20,329 nt of DNA from Anaerolineaceae bacterium UBA3924 (GCA_002385985.1 DGEO01000047.1:1-20329), one strand, 5' to 3'. Counted from the first letter of the stretch, positions 6,343 through 14,189 are shown. Notes: generated from the letters alone by a model not told the origin. Numbers and translations: made by a program.

Positions 6343-7281
6343 ATGGAGTATAAGGATTACTACAAAATCCTGGGCGTCTCCCGCAATGCCAGCGAAGATG
6401 AAATCAAAAAAGCCTACCGGAAACTGGCCATGCAGTATCACCCGGATCGAAACCCGGGCGACAAGGCGGCCGAGGAGAAGTTCAAAGACGTAAACGAAGC
6501 CTACGAAGTGCTGAGTGACCCGGCCAAACGGGCGCGCTACGATCAGCTGGGCGAATCCTATACTACCTGGCAGCGTCAGGGCCGGCCGGGCAGCTTCAAC
6601 TGGGAAGAATGGTTTACCCGCGCCCCCGGCGGCACGCGCGTGGAATATGTGGATATCGGTGATCTCGGTGACATGTTCGGCGGAAGCGGCTTTTCTGAGT
6701 TCTTCCGCTCCATTTTCGGCGGTATGGGCCCTGCCCAGACCAGCCAGTACACCTCGACCCGCACCGCCCGGCGCCCGCAGGCGTATGAGCAGCCGGTCAC
6801 CATCAGCTTTATCGAAGCCTACCGCGGCACCCAGCGGCTGATCCAGGTGAATGGCCGCCAGCTGGAGGTCAAGATCCCCGCCGGGGCCAAAGACGGCACA
6901 AAGGTGCGCGTGGCCGGCGCCGGCCCGGCCGGTCCGGACGGCCGTCCCGCAGACCTGTACCTGGTGATCAGCGTGGCCCCTGACCCGCGCTTCGAGCGCA
7001 AGGGAGATAACCTGCACAGTGAAATCACCGTGGACCTGTACACCGCCGTGCTGGGCGGCCAGGTGACCGTGCCCACCCCCGGCGGCGACGTCGTGCTCAC
7101 CATTCCGCCGGGCACGCAGCCCGGGCAGAACTTCCGCCTGGCCGGGCGCGGCATGCCGCGCCTGCGCGACCCGCAGTCCCGCGGCGATTTATACGTGCGC
7201 GCCAGGGTGCAGACTCCGCGAAACCTGACCCCGGAGCAGCGCGCGCTGTTCGAGCAGCTGCGCAGCCTTTCCGAACGCTAA
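6343..7281 (+). CDS. Zinc-finger-less J-domain co-chaperone (CbpA/type II DnaJ)
   Basis: J-domain proteins deliver unfolded clients to DnaK (Hsp70) and stimulate its ATPase. The 312-residue product opens with a complete J domain (about 4-68) containing the invariant HPD at 33-35 (YHPDRNPGD) and the KFKDVNEAYEVLSDP helix. A Gly/Phe-rich linker (DLGDMFGGSGFSEFF, FGGMG) follows. Two beta-rich client-binding domains come next, with VTISFIEAYRGTQRLI and DLYTAVLGGQVTVPTPGGDV as landmarks. The four CxxCxGxG zinc repeats of DnaJ proper are absent, making this a CbpA-like type II protein. The ATG at 6343 has no ribosome binding site and sits at the predicted transcription start. An HtrA-like protease gene follows 36 bp downstream, pairing a chaperone with a protease. 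No dnaK or grpE is adjacent. Confidence 0.9.
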   Translation: MEYKDYYKILGVSRNASEDEIKKAYRKLAMQYHPDRNPGDKAAEEKFKDVNEAYEVLSDPAKRARYDQLGESYTTWQRQGRPGSFNWEEWFTRAPGGTRVEYVDIGDLGDMFGGSGFSEFFRSIFGGMGPAQTSQYTSTRTARRPQAYEQPVTISFIEAYRGTQRLIQVNGRQLEVKIPAGAKDGTKVRVAGAGPAGPDGRPADLYLVISVAPDPRFERKGDNLHSEITVDLYTAVLGGQVTVPTPGGDVVLTIPPGTQPGQNFRLAGRGMPRLRDPQSRGDLYVRARVQTPRNLTPEQRALFEQLRSLSER

Positions 7282-7317
7282 TCCATTCAGCGTCCCTCAA
7301 TTAATGGAAGGTGTTTT

Positions 7318-8541
7318 ATGAAAAAATGGATCCCGATCCTGGTATTCATGGTTATCCTGACTACCACGATGGCCTGCAGTTTTAGCTTTGGCCTGCCCAA
7401 CCTGCGCGCCACGCCGCAAACCCGCATCACCAGTGACGCCCCGGGCGGCGGCACCACCGTCGACGAGTCCACCCCCCTCCCCTCCCCGCAGTTCACCCCG
7501 GCCGGGACGGCGGTCCCCTTCGAGCCCGGCGACATCTCCTCGCTGCGCGCGGAGGAGCAGGCCCTGGTGGAGCTGTACCAGTACGCCAGCCAGGGCGTGG
7601 TGCTGATCCAGACCTACACGGCCCAGGGCGGCGGTCAGGGATCCGGCTTTGTCATTGACAAGGACGGGCACATCGTCACCAATTACCACGTGGTGGAAGG
7701 CGCGGAGGACCTGGAGATCGACTTCCCCTCCGGCTTCAAGGCCCGCGGAGAGGTGATCGGCACCGACCTGGACTCGGACCTGGCGGTGATCCGGGTGGAC
7801 GCGCCGGAAGAGCTGCTCTTCCCCCTGCCGATGGGCGACTCGGACGAGCTGCAGGTCGGCCAGACGGTGGTGGCCATCGGCAATCCCTTCGGCCTGAGCG
7901 GCACGCTGACCAAAGGTATCGTCTCGGCCAAGGGGCGCACACTGGAATCGCTTCGCACCTCGTCCTCGGGCAACGCCTTCAGCGCCGGTGACATCATCCA
8001 GACCGACGCTTCCATCAACCCGGGCAACTCGGGCGGCCCGCTGCTCAATCTGGACGGCGAGGTGGTCGGCGTCAACCGCGCCATCCGCACCACCGGCATC
8101 ACCGCGCAGGGCGAGCCGATCAACAGCGGCATCGGCTTTGCCATCTCCATCAACATCGTCAAGCGGGTGGTGCCTTACCTGATCGAGTTTGGTTACTATG
8201 ATTATCCCTACCTGGGCATCTCGGCCATGTCCGAGCTGTCGCTGGTGCTGCGTGAAGAGCTGGGCATCAACCGCTACACCGGGGCCTACATCACCCTGGT
8301 GGAGCCGGGCAGCCCGGCTGACCAGGCCGGCCTGCGCGCCGGCACCCGGCCCAGCAGCATCGCCAACCTCAACCGGGGGGGAGATCTGATTATCGGCGTC
8401 GACGGGCGCGAAGTGCTGGTCTTCGGTGACCTGCTCAGCTACCTGATGACCAACAAAAGCCCTGGCGACGAAATCGTGCTCACCATCGTTCGCGACGGCG
8501 AGGAAATGGAGGTGCCCCTGACGCTCGGCAAGCGTCCATAA
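7318..8541 (+). CDS. HtrA/DegP-like trypsin-type serine protease with PDZ domain, probable lipoprotein
   Basis: The 407-residue product begins with a signal sequence ending in TTTMAC, a plausible lipobox with Cys20 as the lipidated residue. A Thr/Pro-rich linker (about 30-75) would span away from the membrane. The chymotrypsin-fold domain (about 85-290) shows the complete triad: His124 in TNYHVVEGA, Asp154 in DLDSDLAVIRV, and Ser238 in NPGNSGGPLLN. A single PDZ domain follows (about 297-400, with GAYITLVEPGSPADQAGLRAG and LIIGVDGREV). HtrA proteases degrade or refold damaged envelope proteins. The ATG at 7318 is preceded by GGAAGG. The gene is 36 bp after the J-protein gene and 47 bp before the eRF1-like gene, consistent with one transcription unit. 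Confidence 0.93.
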   Translation: MKKWIPILVFMVILTTTMACSFSFGLPNLRATPQTRITSDAPGGGTTVDESTPLPSPQFTPAGTAVPFEPGDISSLRAEEQALVELYQYASQGVVLIQTYTAQGGGQGSGFVIDKDGHIVTNYHVVEGAEDLEIDFPSGFKARGEVIGTDLDSDLAVIRVDAPEELLFPLPMGDSDELQVGQTVVAIGNPFGLSGTLTKGIVSAKGRTLESLRTSSSGNAFSAGDIIQTDASINPGNSGGPLLNLDGEVVGVNRAIRTTGITAQGEPINSGIGFAISINIVKRVVPYLIEFGYYDYPYLGISAMSELSLVLREELGINRYTGAYITLVEPGSPADQAGLRAGTRPSSIANLNRGGDLIIGVDGREVLVFGDLLSYLMTNKSPGDEIVLTIVRDGEEMEVPLTLGKRP

Positions 8542-8588
8542 AGTCGGCTTGAGTTTCTACTCATCCAGTCATTTCATAGGAGGTTGCC

Positions 8589-9695
8589 ATGTTAACAGAC
8601 AAGGATCTGCGGGAATTGTCAGAGTTTTCTGCGCCGCAGCCCGTTCTCAGCCTGTACTTGAACACCGATCCGAGCGAAGGTAATGCAGATGCGTACCGGC
8701 TGCGCCTGCGCAACCTGTTGAAGAATATTGATTTACCCGACGATTTGCTGGCAGTCGAACGCTATTTCAACCTCGAGTACGACTGGACTGGACGCGGCGT
8801 GGCCATTTTCTCCTGCGCGCCGCAGGGCTTTTTCCGCGCTTACCCGCTGGCCCTGCCGGTGAGGAACATGGTCTATAAGGGCAACCGCCCGAGTGTGCGC
8901 ATATTGCGCGATTTAATGGACAGCTACGGTCATTACGGCGTGGCCCTGGTCGATAAGCAGGGCGCCCGCCTGTTCATCTTCCACATGGGCGAGCTGTTCG
9001 AACAGGACGGCTTCCTGGGCGATGAGGTGCGCCGCACCAAGCACGGCGGCGCGTCCGCCATGCCCGGCGCCCGCTCTGGCGCGGCCGGACGGGTGGGCAA
9101 GAAGGTGGAAGAGGTAGTGGAACGTAACATGAAAGATACCGCCGCCTACGCGGTGGACTTTTTCAGCAATCACCATGCCCGGCGGCTGCTGATCGGCGGC
9201 ACCGAGGAGAACGTCAACGCCTTCCGCCAGATGCTGCCCAAGGCCTGGCAGAGCCTGGTGCTGGCCACCTTCCCCATGAGCGTGACCGCCAGCCACGGTG
9301 AGCTGATTGAAAAGGTGCTGGAAATTGGCGACATGGCCGACGGCCGCCGCGAGAAGAACCTGGTGCGCGACCTGCTCACCACCGCCTCTTCTTCCGGTAG
9401 CCGGGCCGTGGTCGGGCTGGAGCCGACCCTGCAGGCGGTGAATGACAGCCGGGTGGAGACCGTGGTGCTAACCGACGGCTTCCGGCACCCGGCCTACCAG
9501 TGCGCCCAGTGCGCCCGCCTGACGGTGCTGCCCAGCCAGGTGTGCAAGTACTGCGGCGGCAAATACCACGAGCTGCCCGAGGTGCGCGACGTGCTGATCA
9601 CCGAGGTCATCCGCGCCGGCGGCGACGTGGAGGTTGTGGCCGCCGACCCGGCGTTTGACGATTCGGGCAACATCGGGGCCTATCTGCGGTATTAG
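8589..9695 (+). CDS. eRF1-like (baeRF-type) protein with C-terminal zinc ribbon
   Basis: The 368-residue product resembles archaeal/eukaryotic peptide-chain release factor eRF1 and its bacterial relatives (baeRF/Vms1-like clade). The stretch KHGGASAMPGAR (151-162) sits where eRF1 has its peptidyl-tRNA-hydrolysing GGQ loop (context KHxxGGQSAxR), but the Gln is replaced by Ala155. Domain 3 features follow: LLIGGTEENVNAF (about 200-212), a zinc ribbon with C305-x2-C308 and C319-x2-C322, and the closing GNIGAYLRY, typical of eRF1 C-termini. The N-terminal region (PVLSLYLNTDP) matches baeRF openings. Such proteins are proposed to act on stalled ribosomes or as ribosome-associated stress factors; without the Gln, hydrolysis is doubtful. 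A perfect AGGAGGT at 8578-8584 precedes the ATG. A strong terminator follows the stop. Confidence 0.75.
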   Translation: MLTDKDLRELSEFSAPQPVLSLYLNTDPSEGNADAYRLRLRNLLKNIDLPDDLLAVERYFNLEYDWTGRGVAIFSCAPQGFFRAYPLALPVRNMVYKGNRPSVRILRDLMDSYGHYGVALVDKQGARLFIFHMGELFEQDGFLGDEVRRTKHGGASAMPGARSGAAGRVGKKVEEVVERNMKDTAAYAVDFFSNHHARRLLIGGTEENVNAFRQMLPKAWQSLVLATFPMSVTASHGELIEKVLEIGDMADGRREKNLVRDLLTTASSSGSRAVVGLEPTLQAVNDSRVETVVLTDGFRHPAYQCAQCARLTVLPSQVCKYCGGKYHELPEVRDVLITEVIRAGGDVEVVAADPAFDDSGNIGAYLRY

Positions 9696-9720
9696 ACCGC
9701 GTCGCTGAACAGAACAATGC

Positions 9721-9751
9721 TCCCCCGGGCACATGCCCGGGGGATTTTTTT
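9721..9751 (+). terminator. Rho-independent terminator after the eRF1-like gene
   Basis: TCCCCCGGGC (9721-9730) pairs perfectly with GCCCGGGGGA (9735-9744) around ACAT, followed by seven T (9745-9751). It closes the J-protein/HtrA/eRF1-like unit and works in the plus direction only. Confidence 0.93.
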
Positions 9752-10083
9752 CTACCGATTGCGCAGCGGATGGTCCCGCAAGGGGATAAGTATTCTTCCA
9801 CTCATCCCCCACTGCCTGAGTAGAGAGACGCACCCTCTTGTTTAGCGGTGTGCGTCCTGCCGCTAGCCCGACCGGCTTACCATCAAATTCCAGAAATCCC
9901 CCGGTACCGGCGGGAGATCTCCGCCCCAAGATCCGCCAGCAGCCGGTTTTCCTGCCAGAAAGTGCGGACCAGATCCGCCTGCCGCAGTAAGGGTCGAAAC
10001 CGCGAGAATCGCAGTGGCGGCCGCAGGTCACCGCTGAGCCTCATCCGGCAGCTGTGCCGCAAGATCAGAGAAAGGAAAACGCC
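9752..10083. other. Intergenic stretch of about 330 bp between convergent units
   Basis: No well-supported gene is visible. A 7-bp inverted repeat, GACGCAC (9827-9833) with GTGCGTC (9850-9856), and a weak minus-strand reading frame (9883-10044) are the only structures noted. No clear terminator was found for the minus-strand operon ending at 10084. Confidence 0.5.
9883..10044 (-). CDS. Possible small protein of 53 residues, or a gene remnant
   Basis: The frame reads MRLSGDLRPPLRFSRFRPLL and ends in EISRRYRGISGI. Its second half (FWQENRLLADLGAEISRRYR) looks like an amphipathic helix and is less repetitive than typical GC-rich noise. There is no ribosome binding site before the ATG at 10044 and no recognisable family. 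It lies 39 bp downstream of the coiled-coil membrane-protein gene and could be read through from that operon. Confidence 0.2.
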   Translation of the reverse strand: MRLSGDLRPPLRFSRFRPLLRQADLVRTFWQENRLLADLGAEISRRYRGISGI

Positions 10084-10899
10084 CTAGCGCGACCCGGACA
10101 CCAGCTGGATATTCTCCGACATCAGGCGCAGCTGCTCGCGGGCGGCTTCCAGGTCCTCGCCGGCCAGCGCGGTCTGCGCGGCCTGCAGGCGTTCGGCCAG
10201 CATGTCCACCAGCTCTGCGTCCAGCCCCTCCTCGCGCAGGGTTTGCACATCACCGGCCACCAGCCGCAGGGCCTGGCGGGCGGTCAGTTCATCCTCCTCG
10301 GCCAGCGCCAGCCGGGCGATCAGCACGTGCCCGTTCATCTGCTCCAGCGCAGCCTGCGCCGAAGCCAGACCGGCTTCCTCGGTCTGCGCCGCGAGCGCGG
10401 CCTGCGCGGCAGCCAGTTCTACGTCCAGATCATCGATGGTCTGGTTGGCCTGTGCCAGCAGCTCCTGCTGCTCCGCCAGCTGTTCGCTCAGGTCCAGGCG
10501 GGCCTGCTCGGCGGGGCGGTAGAGCAGAAAGTAAGCCAGCAGGAACCCGGCCAGAAACAGCAGCAGCGCGCTTGCCAGCCCGCCCAGAATCCAGTTCAGC
10601 CACCTGCGGCGCGGTCTGGCCGGGGCCGCCGGCTCCTCGACTTCCAATGGCTCGCTGACACCCACCGGCTCTTCCATCACCGCTTCCTCCGTGTAGACTT
10701 CAACAGGCTCCTCAGCGGCGGCCGGTTCAACCGGTTCCTGCGCCGCCGGGCCAGGCTCAAAGACGTACCGCTCGCCGGGCTCTTCCTCCGGCGCGGCCTC
10801 ATGGTAGTAGGGCCGCTCAACAGGCTCATAGGATTCATCGCCCGGGACAGGTTCCGGCCGGTTGTCCTCCGATTCGGGCGGATAAGGTCGCTCGTTCAT
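10084..10899 (-). CDS. Single-pass membrane protein with acidic Pro/Glu-rich head and coiled-coil tail
   Basis: The family is not recognised. Residues 1-94 are strongly acidic and Pro/Glu-rich with many EPVE-like words (EPVERPYYHE, EEPVEVYTEE), probably disordered. A basic patch (RPRRRW, about 95-100) precedes one hydrophobic helix at about 104-128 (GGLASALLLFLAGFLLAYFL). By the positive-inside rule the acidic head is cytoplasmic and the tail outside. The tail (about 130-271) is almost entirely helical, with a Gln/Glu/Leu coiled coil (LSEQLAEQQELLAQANQTID) and repeated AALA/ALR helices, and has no cysteines. The ATG at 10899 follows AAGGAGG. It is the last gene of an operon with the SDH-type proteinase (18-bp gap) and rhomboid, so it may be their substrate, scaffold or regulator; that is inference. 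Confidence 0.75.
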   Translation of the reverse strand: MNERPYPPESEDNRPEPVPGDESYEPVERPYYHEAAPEEEPGERYVFEPGPAAQEPVEPAAAEEPVEVYTEEAVMEEPVGVSEPLEVEEPAAPARPRRRWLNWILGGLASALLLFLAGFLLAYFLLYRPAEQARLDLSEQLAEQQELLAQANQTIDDLDVELAAAQAALAAQTEEAGLASAQAALEQMNGHVLIARLALAEEDELTARQALRLVAGDVQTLREEGLDAELVDMLAERLQAAQTALAGEDLEAAREQLRLMSENIQLVSGSR

Positions 10900-10917
10900 G
10901 CGTACTGCCTCCTTCCT

Positions 10918-11763
10918 TTATGGCTCCTCGCGTCCCCGCGGCAGGCGCGGCCGTTCGGAATAAGGAACCGGGACGTATTCGACGGAGGGACGGCGCTGAC
11001 CGGCCTGGGGATACAGGTTCATCAGCTTGTAGATCTCCTTGGGCATATCGGTATTGATATTCAAACCCAGCTCGCGCCCCTCTTCGACGCTGATGGGGTA
11101 ATCGTGCGTCCAGCGCCCGCTGGCCAGCTGCTCGGCCAGCGAAGCGGCCACTTCCGGCGAATAGTGGCAGCAGGCGATGCGCTGGATGGTGGCCTTGACC
11201 TGCTGGATGGCCTTGCGAGCCACGTCCGCCAGGATCAGGGTGGTGTCGTCCACCTTGTTGATGTCTTTCTCCTCCACGGCCTTCAAAATGGAGACCGCCG
11301 GATACTTGTCGATCTGCGGGTCCACCGGGCCGAGCACGGCGTTCTCGTCCATCAGGATCTCGTCGGCCGCCAGGGCGATCAGCGTGCCGCCCGACATGGC
11401 GTAGTGCGGCACAATCACCGTCACTTTGGCCGGGTGGCGCGACAGCGCGTTGGCGATCTGCTCGGCCGCCAGCACCAGCCCGCCGGGTGTGTGCAGGATC
11501 AGGTCGATGGGCACCTTCTCGTCGGTCAGCTTGATGGCCCGCAGCACCTGCTCCGAGTCCTGTATATCAATATAGCGCGCCAGCGGGAAGCCCAGGATGG
11601 ACATGCTCTCCTGCCGGTGGATGAGCGCGATCACCCGGCTGCCGCGCTGGCGCTCCAGCTGCTCCAGCAGCTCCCGGCGCGCGGTGTTGATTATCCGCTG
11701 GCGGATCATCGGGGCGAAGGAGATGATGATGAAGAAAATCCACAGCAGCGTCACAAAATCCAT
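10918..11763 (-). CDS. SDH-family Clp-fold serine proteinase, membrane-anchored
   Basis: The product has 281 residues. One N-terminal hydrophobic helix (about 4-20, LLWIFFIIISFAPM) is followed by the Clp/crotonase-like fold. It shows the strand IDLILHTPGGLVLAAEQIAN (86-105), the oxyanion-type glycines, and the nucleophile-containing HYAMSGGTLIAL with Ser124. DEILMDENAVLGPVDPQI (134-151) is the stretch expected after the nucleophile helix in ClpP/SppA relatives. The family (Pfam SDH_sah) contains membrane-associated serine proteinases related to SppA. Such enzymes are thought to cut membrane or signal peptides without ATP. The start ATG at 11763 follows CGGAGG. It lies between the rhomboid gene (21 bp) and the coiled-coil membrane protein (18 bp), pointing to a joint role in membrane proteolysis. 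Confidence 0.88.
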   Translation of the reverse strand: MDFVTLLWIFFIIISFAPMIRQRIINTARRELLEQLERQRGSRVIALIHRQESMSILGFPLARYIDIQDSEQVLRAIKLTDEKVPIDLILHTPGGLVLAAEQIANALSRHPAKVTVIVPHYAMSGGTLIALAADEILMDENAVLGPVDPQIDKYPAVSILKAVEEKDINKVDDTTLILADVARKAIQQVKATIQRIACCHYSPEVAASLAEQLASGRWTHDYPISVEEGRELGLNINTDMPKEIYKLMNLYPQAGQRRPSVEYVPVPYSERPRLPRGREEP

Positions 11764-11784
11764 GGTCAGCCTCCGGGCCAGAGC

Positions 11785-12477
11785 CTAAAAGGGGAAATAC
11801 TCATCCTGCCACCAGCGCGGCGCCGGCCGTCTCCGGGCGAACAGGCGTACAGCCGCGAACCCGAACAAGAACCCGCCGATGTGCGCCCACCAGGCCACAC
11901 CGCCCATCGCCGCGCCCGGCGCCAGCGCGAACACCCCGCTGAACAGCTGGCTGACGAACCACATTCCGATGTAGATCACCGCCGGGATGCGCACCATTTG
12001 CAGGAAGTAGAAGAACGGCACCAGCGTCAGCACCCGGGAGGTCGGGAAAAGCAGCATGTAAGCGCCCAGCACCGCCGAAATCGCCCCGCTGGCCCCCAGC
12101 ATGGGGATATCCGGCTCGCCGATCAGAGTGATCTGCAGCAGCGCGGCCACCACCCCGCCGGTCAGGTAGAACAGCAGGTAGCGCCCCGGGCCGAGCCGGT
12201 CTTCGATGTTATCGCCAAAGATGTAAAGGATCCACAGGTTGGAAATGATATGCACCCAGCCACCGTGCAGGAACTGGTGGGTGATGAAGGTCAGGTAAGA
12301 AAGCGGCCGGGCCGGGTCCAGCAGCGCCGGAACCAGGGCAAAGCGGGAAAAGAAAACCTCCAGATCGGCCGGTGACAGGCTGAGCTCATAGAAGAACACC
12401 AGCAAATTGGCCGCGATCAGCGTCCAGTTGATGATAGGAAACGAACGGGAACGAATGGTATCCGCGAGCGGCAGCAT
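11785..12477 (-). CDS. Rhomboid-family intramembrane serine protease
   Basis: Rhomboids cut transmembrane helices within the lipid bilayer using a Ser-His dyad. Counting from the ATG at 12477 the product has 230 residues and about six hydrophobic helices. The landmarks are HQFLHGGWVHIISNLWIL (His76 and Asn80, the oxyanion-helix residues), GASGAISAVLG with nucleophile Ser130, and WWAHIGGFLFGF with catalytic His199. All active-site residues are present. A GTG two codons upstream (12483) is possible, but GGGGAGG lies ideally for the ATG at 12477 and includes that GTG. The gene is the first of a minus-strand operon with the SDH-type proteinase and a coiled-coil membrane protein, and is divergent from murJ. 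Confidence 0.92.
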   Translation of the reverse strand: MLPLADTIRSRSFPIINWTLIAANLLVFFYELSLSPADLEVFFSRFALVPALLDPARPLSYLTFITHQFLHGGWVHIISNLWILYIFGDNIEDRLGPGRYLLFYLTGGVVAALLQITLIGEPDIPMLGASGAISAVLGAYMLLFPTSRVLTLVPFFYFLQMVRIPAVIYIGMWFVSQLFSGVFALAPGAAMGGVAWWAHIGGFLFGFAAVRLFARRRPAPRWWQDEYFPF

Positions 12478-12501
12478 ATTCACCTCCCCGAGCCTGAGTT
12501 C

Positions 12502-12507
12502 AGTATA
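12502..12507 (-). promoter_or_regulatory. Extended -10 promoter element for the rhomboid operon
   Basis: The minus strand reads TGCTATACT, an extended -10 (TGn plus TATACT), 24 bp before the rhomboid ATG. No good -35 is visible, which is usual for extended -10 promoters. Confidence 0.5.
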
Positions 12508-12580
12508 GCAGGGAAAGATTGGAATTTGATCAGCGGCCAGCGGCTGCCTGGCCGGGTCTCCCGAATGCCCCCACCTGCTT

Positions 12581-12586
12581 TATAAT
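12581..12586 (+). promoter_or_regulatory. -10 box of murJ, predicting a leaderless transcript
   Basis: TATAAT ends 7 bp before the ATG at 12594, so transcription would start within one or two bases of the start codon. No recognisable -35 lies at normal spacing. The arrangement mirrors that of the J-protein gene. Confidence 0.5.
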
Positions 12587-12593
12587 TCAAAGG

Positions 12594-14189
12594 ATGACTT
12601 CCCCTGCCGCCGTCCAACCCGCGCAGCGCCAGATCGCCCGTGCCGCCGGCACCGTGATGCTGGCCTTCGTGCTCAGCAACCTGGTGGGGCTGCTGCGCGA
12701 TGTGCTGGTGTACCGCACCTTCGGCACCCAGGCCGGGCTGGATACCTTCTACGCCGCCAACCGGGTAGCCGAAACGCTCTACAACCTGGCGGCCGGCGGC
12801 GCATTAGGCTCGGCCTTTATCCCCACCTTCACCGCGCTGCTGACCCGCGGCGAGCGCACCGACGCCTGGCGGCTGGCTTCCGCCATTGCGAACCTGGTGC
12901 TGCTGGTGCTGACCGCCCTGGCCGCGCTGGCCGCCGTGTTCGCCCCGCAGGTGGTGCGCTACGGCCTCTTCCTGCTCGACCCGGGCGGCAATCCGGTGCA
13001 GGAATCCCTGGCCGTCGAGCTGCTGCGCATCCTGCTGCCCACCGTGGTGGTGTTCGGGCTGAGCGGCCTGCTGATGGGCGTGCTGAACGCCCACCAGATC
13101 TTCTGGGCGCCGGCCATCGCCCCGGCCATGTACTCCTTCGGCTGGATTCTGGGGATGTGGCTGCTGCCCGAATCGATGGGTGTGTACCGGCTGGCTTACG
13201 GCGCGCTGGGCGGGTCCTTGCTCCACCTGCTGATCCAGCTGCCCTGGCTGCTGCGCCTGAACGGGCGCTACTGGCCCTCACTGGGCCTGCGCATGCCGGC
13301 CGTGCGCCAGGTGGCCCGCCTGATGGGCCCGCGCCTGTTCGGTGTGGCGGTGGTTCAGTTGAATTTCTTCGTCAACACCATCATCGGGCTGAACCTGGCG
13401 GCGGGCAGCGTGGCTGCCATCACGGCCGCCTTCCGCCTGATGCTGATGCCGCAGATGGCCATCGCCCAGTCGGTGGCGGTGGCCGCCATGCCCACCTTCT
13501 CCGCCCAGGCCGCGCAGGAGCGGCTGGATGAAATGCGCTCCGCTCTGGCCGGCACGCTGCGGGCCGTGCTGGTGCTGGCCCTGCCCGCTTCGGCCGGGCT
13601 GATTATGCTGCGCCGCCCGCTGATGGTGCTCTACAGCTCCACGGCCTTCGACGAGCGCTCCATCCAGCTGGTCACCTGGGCGCTGCTGTGGTACGGGCTG
13701 GGGCTGGTGGGCCACTCGGTGGTGGAAATTGTCAGCCGGGCCTTCTACGCCCTGCAGGACACGCGCACCCCGGTCACTGTGGGCGTGGCCGCCATGACCC
13801 TGAACGTGCTCTACAGCCTGGGGTTCACCTCCCTATTCCGCAGCATGGGCTGGATGCCCCACGGCGGGCTGGCGCTGGCCAACTCCTTGGCCACCTTCCT
13901 GGAGATGCTGGCCCTGCTTGCGCTGATGAGCCTGCGGCTGAAGGGGCTGGAAGGCCGCGAAATGCTGCGCACCCTGGGGAAATCCGGCGCAGCGACCGCC
14001 GCCATGGCCGCCGTCCTGGCCGGCTGGCTGGCCCTGGTCGGGAACGACCCCGGCTGGCTGGCTCTGCTGGGCGGCCTGGCCGCGGGCGTGCTGGCCTACG
14101 GGGCGGCCCTGCTGGCGCTGCGGGCCAGCGAACTCGAACTGATCCTCGGCTGGACGCGCCGCCTCGCCGGCCGCTTCCACCGGGGTTGA
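12594..14189 (+). CDS. murJ: Lipid II flippase MurJ (MviN family)
   Basis: MurJ moves lipid-linked peptidoglycan precursor (lipid II) across the cytoplasmic membrane. The 531-residue product is close to the usual 510-550 and is built almost entirely of hydrophobic helices, consistent with about 14 membrane spans of the MOP superfamily. Family landmarks include VLSNLVGLLRDVLVYRTFG near the N-terminus, AAGGALGSAFIPTFTALL, and SRAFYALQDTRTPV in the second half, which is characteristic of MviN/MurJ. The reading frame is open back to 12519, but the ATG at 12594 gives the usual short cytoplasmic N-terminus and lies directly after a TATAAT. A SagB-like flavoenzyme gene follows 43 bp downstream on the same strand; the rhomboid operon is divergent. 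Confidence 0.93.
   Translation: MTSPAAVQPAQRQIARAAGTVMLAFVLSNLVGLLRDVLVYRTFGTQAGLDTFYAANRVAETLYNLAAGGALGSAFIPTFTALLTRGERTDAWRLASAIANLVLLVLTALAALAAVFAPQVVRYGLFLLDPGGNPVQESLAVELLRILLPTVVVFGLSGLLMGVLNAHQIFWAPAIAPAMYSFGWILGMWLLPESMGVYRLAYGALGGSLLHLLIQLPWLLRLNGRYWPSLGLRMPAVRQVARLMGPRLFGVAVVQLNFFVNTIIGLNLAAGSVAAITAAFRLMLMPQMAIAQSVAVAAMPTFSAQAAQERLDEMRSALAGTLRAVLVLALPASAGLIMLRRPLMVLYSSTAFDERSIQLVTWALLWYGLGLVGHSVVEIVSRAFYALQDTRTPVTVGVAAMTLNVLYSLGFTSLFRSMGWMPHGGLALANSLATFLEMLALLALMSLRLKGLEGREMLRTLGKSGAATAAMAAVLAGWLALVGNDPGWLALLGGLAAGVLAYGAALLALRASELELILGWTRRLAGRFHRG

Noticed and set aside
9468..10031. A 187-residue minus-strand open frame
   Set aside because: It runs antisense across the terminator and into the eRF1-like gene. 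The translation is low in pattern and has no start signal.
10054..12375. A 773-residue open frame on the plus strand
   Set aside because: It is antisense to three minus-strand genes with intact catalytic motifs. Its translation is Gln/Arg/His/Leu-rich with no recognisable domain, a typical shadow in GC-rich DNA.
12519..12593. N-terminal extension of murJ
   Set aside because: The 25 extra residues contain no membrane or family features, overlap the predicted promoter and lack a ribosome binding site.
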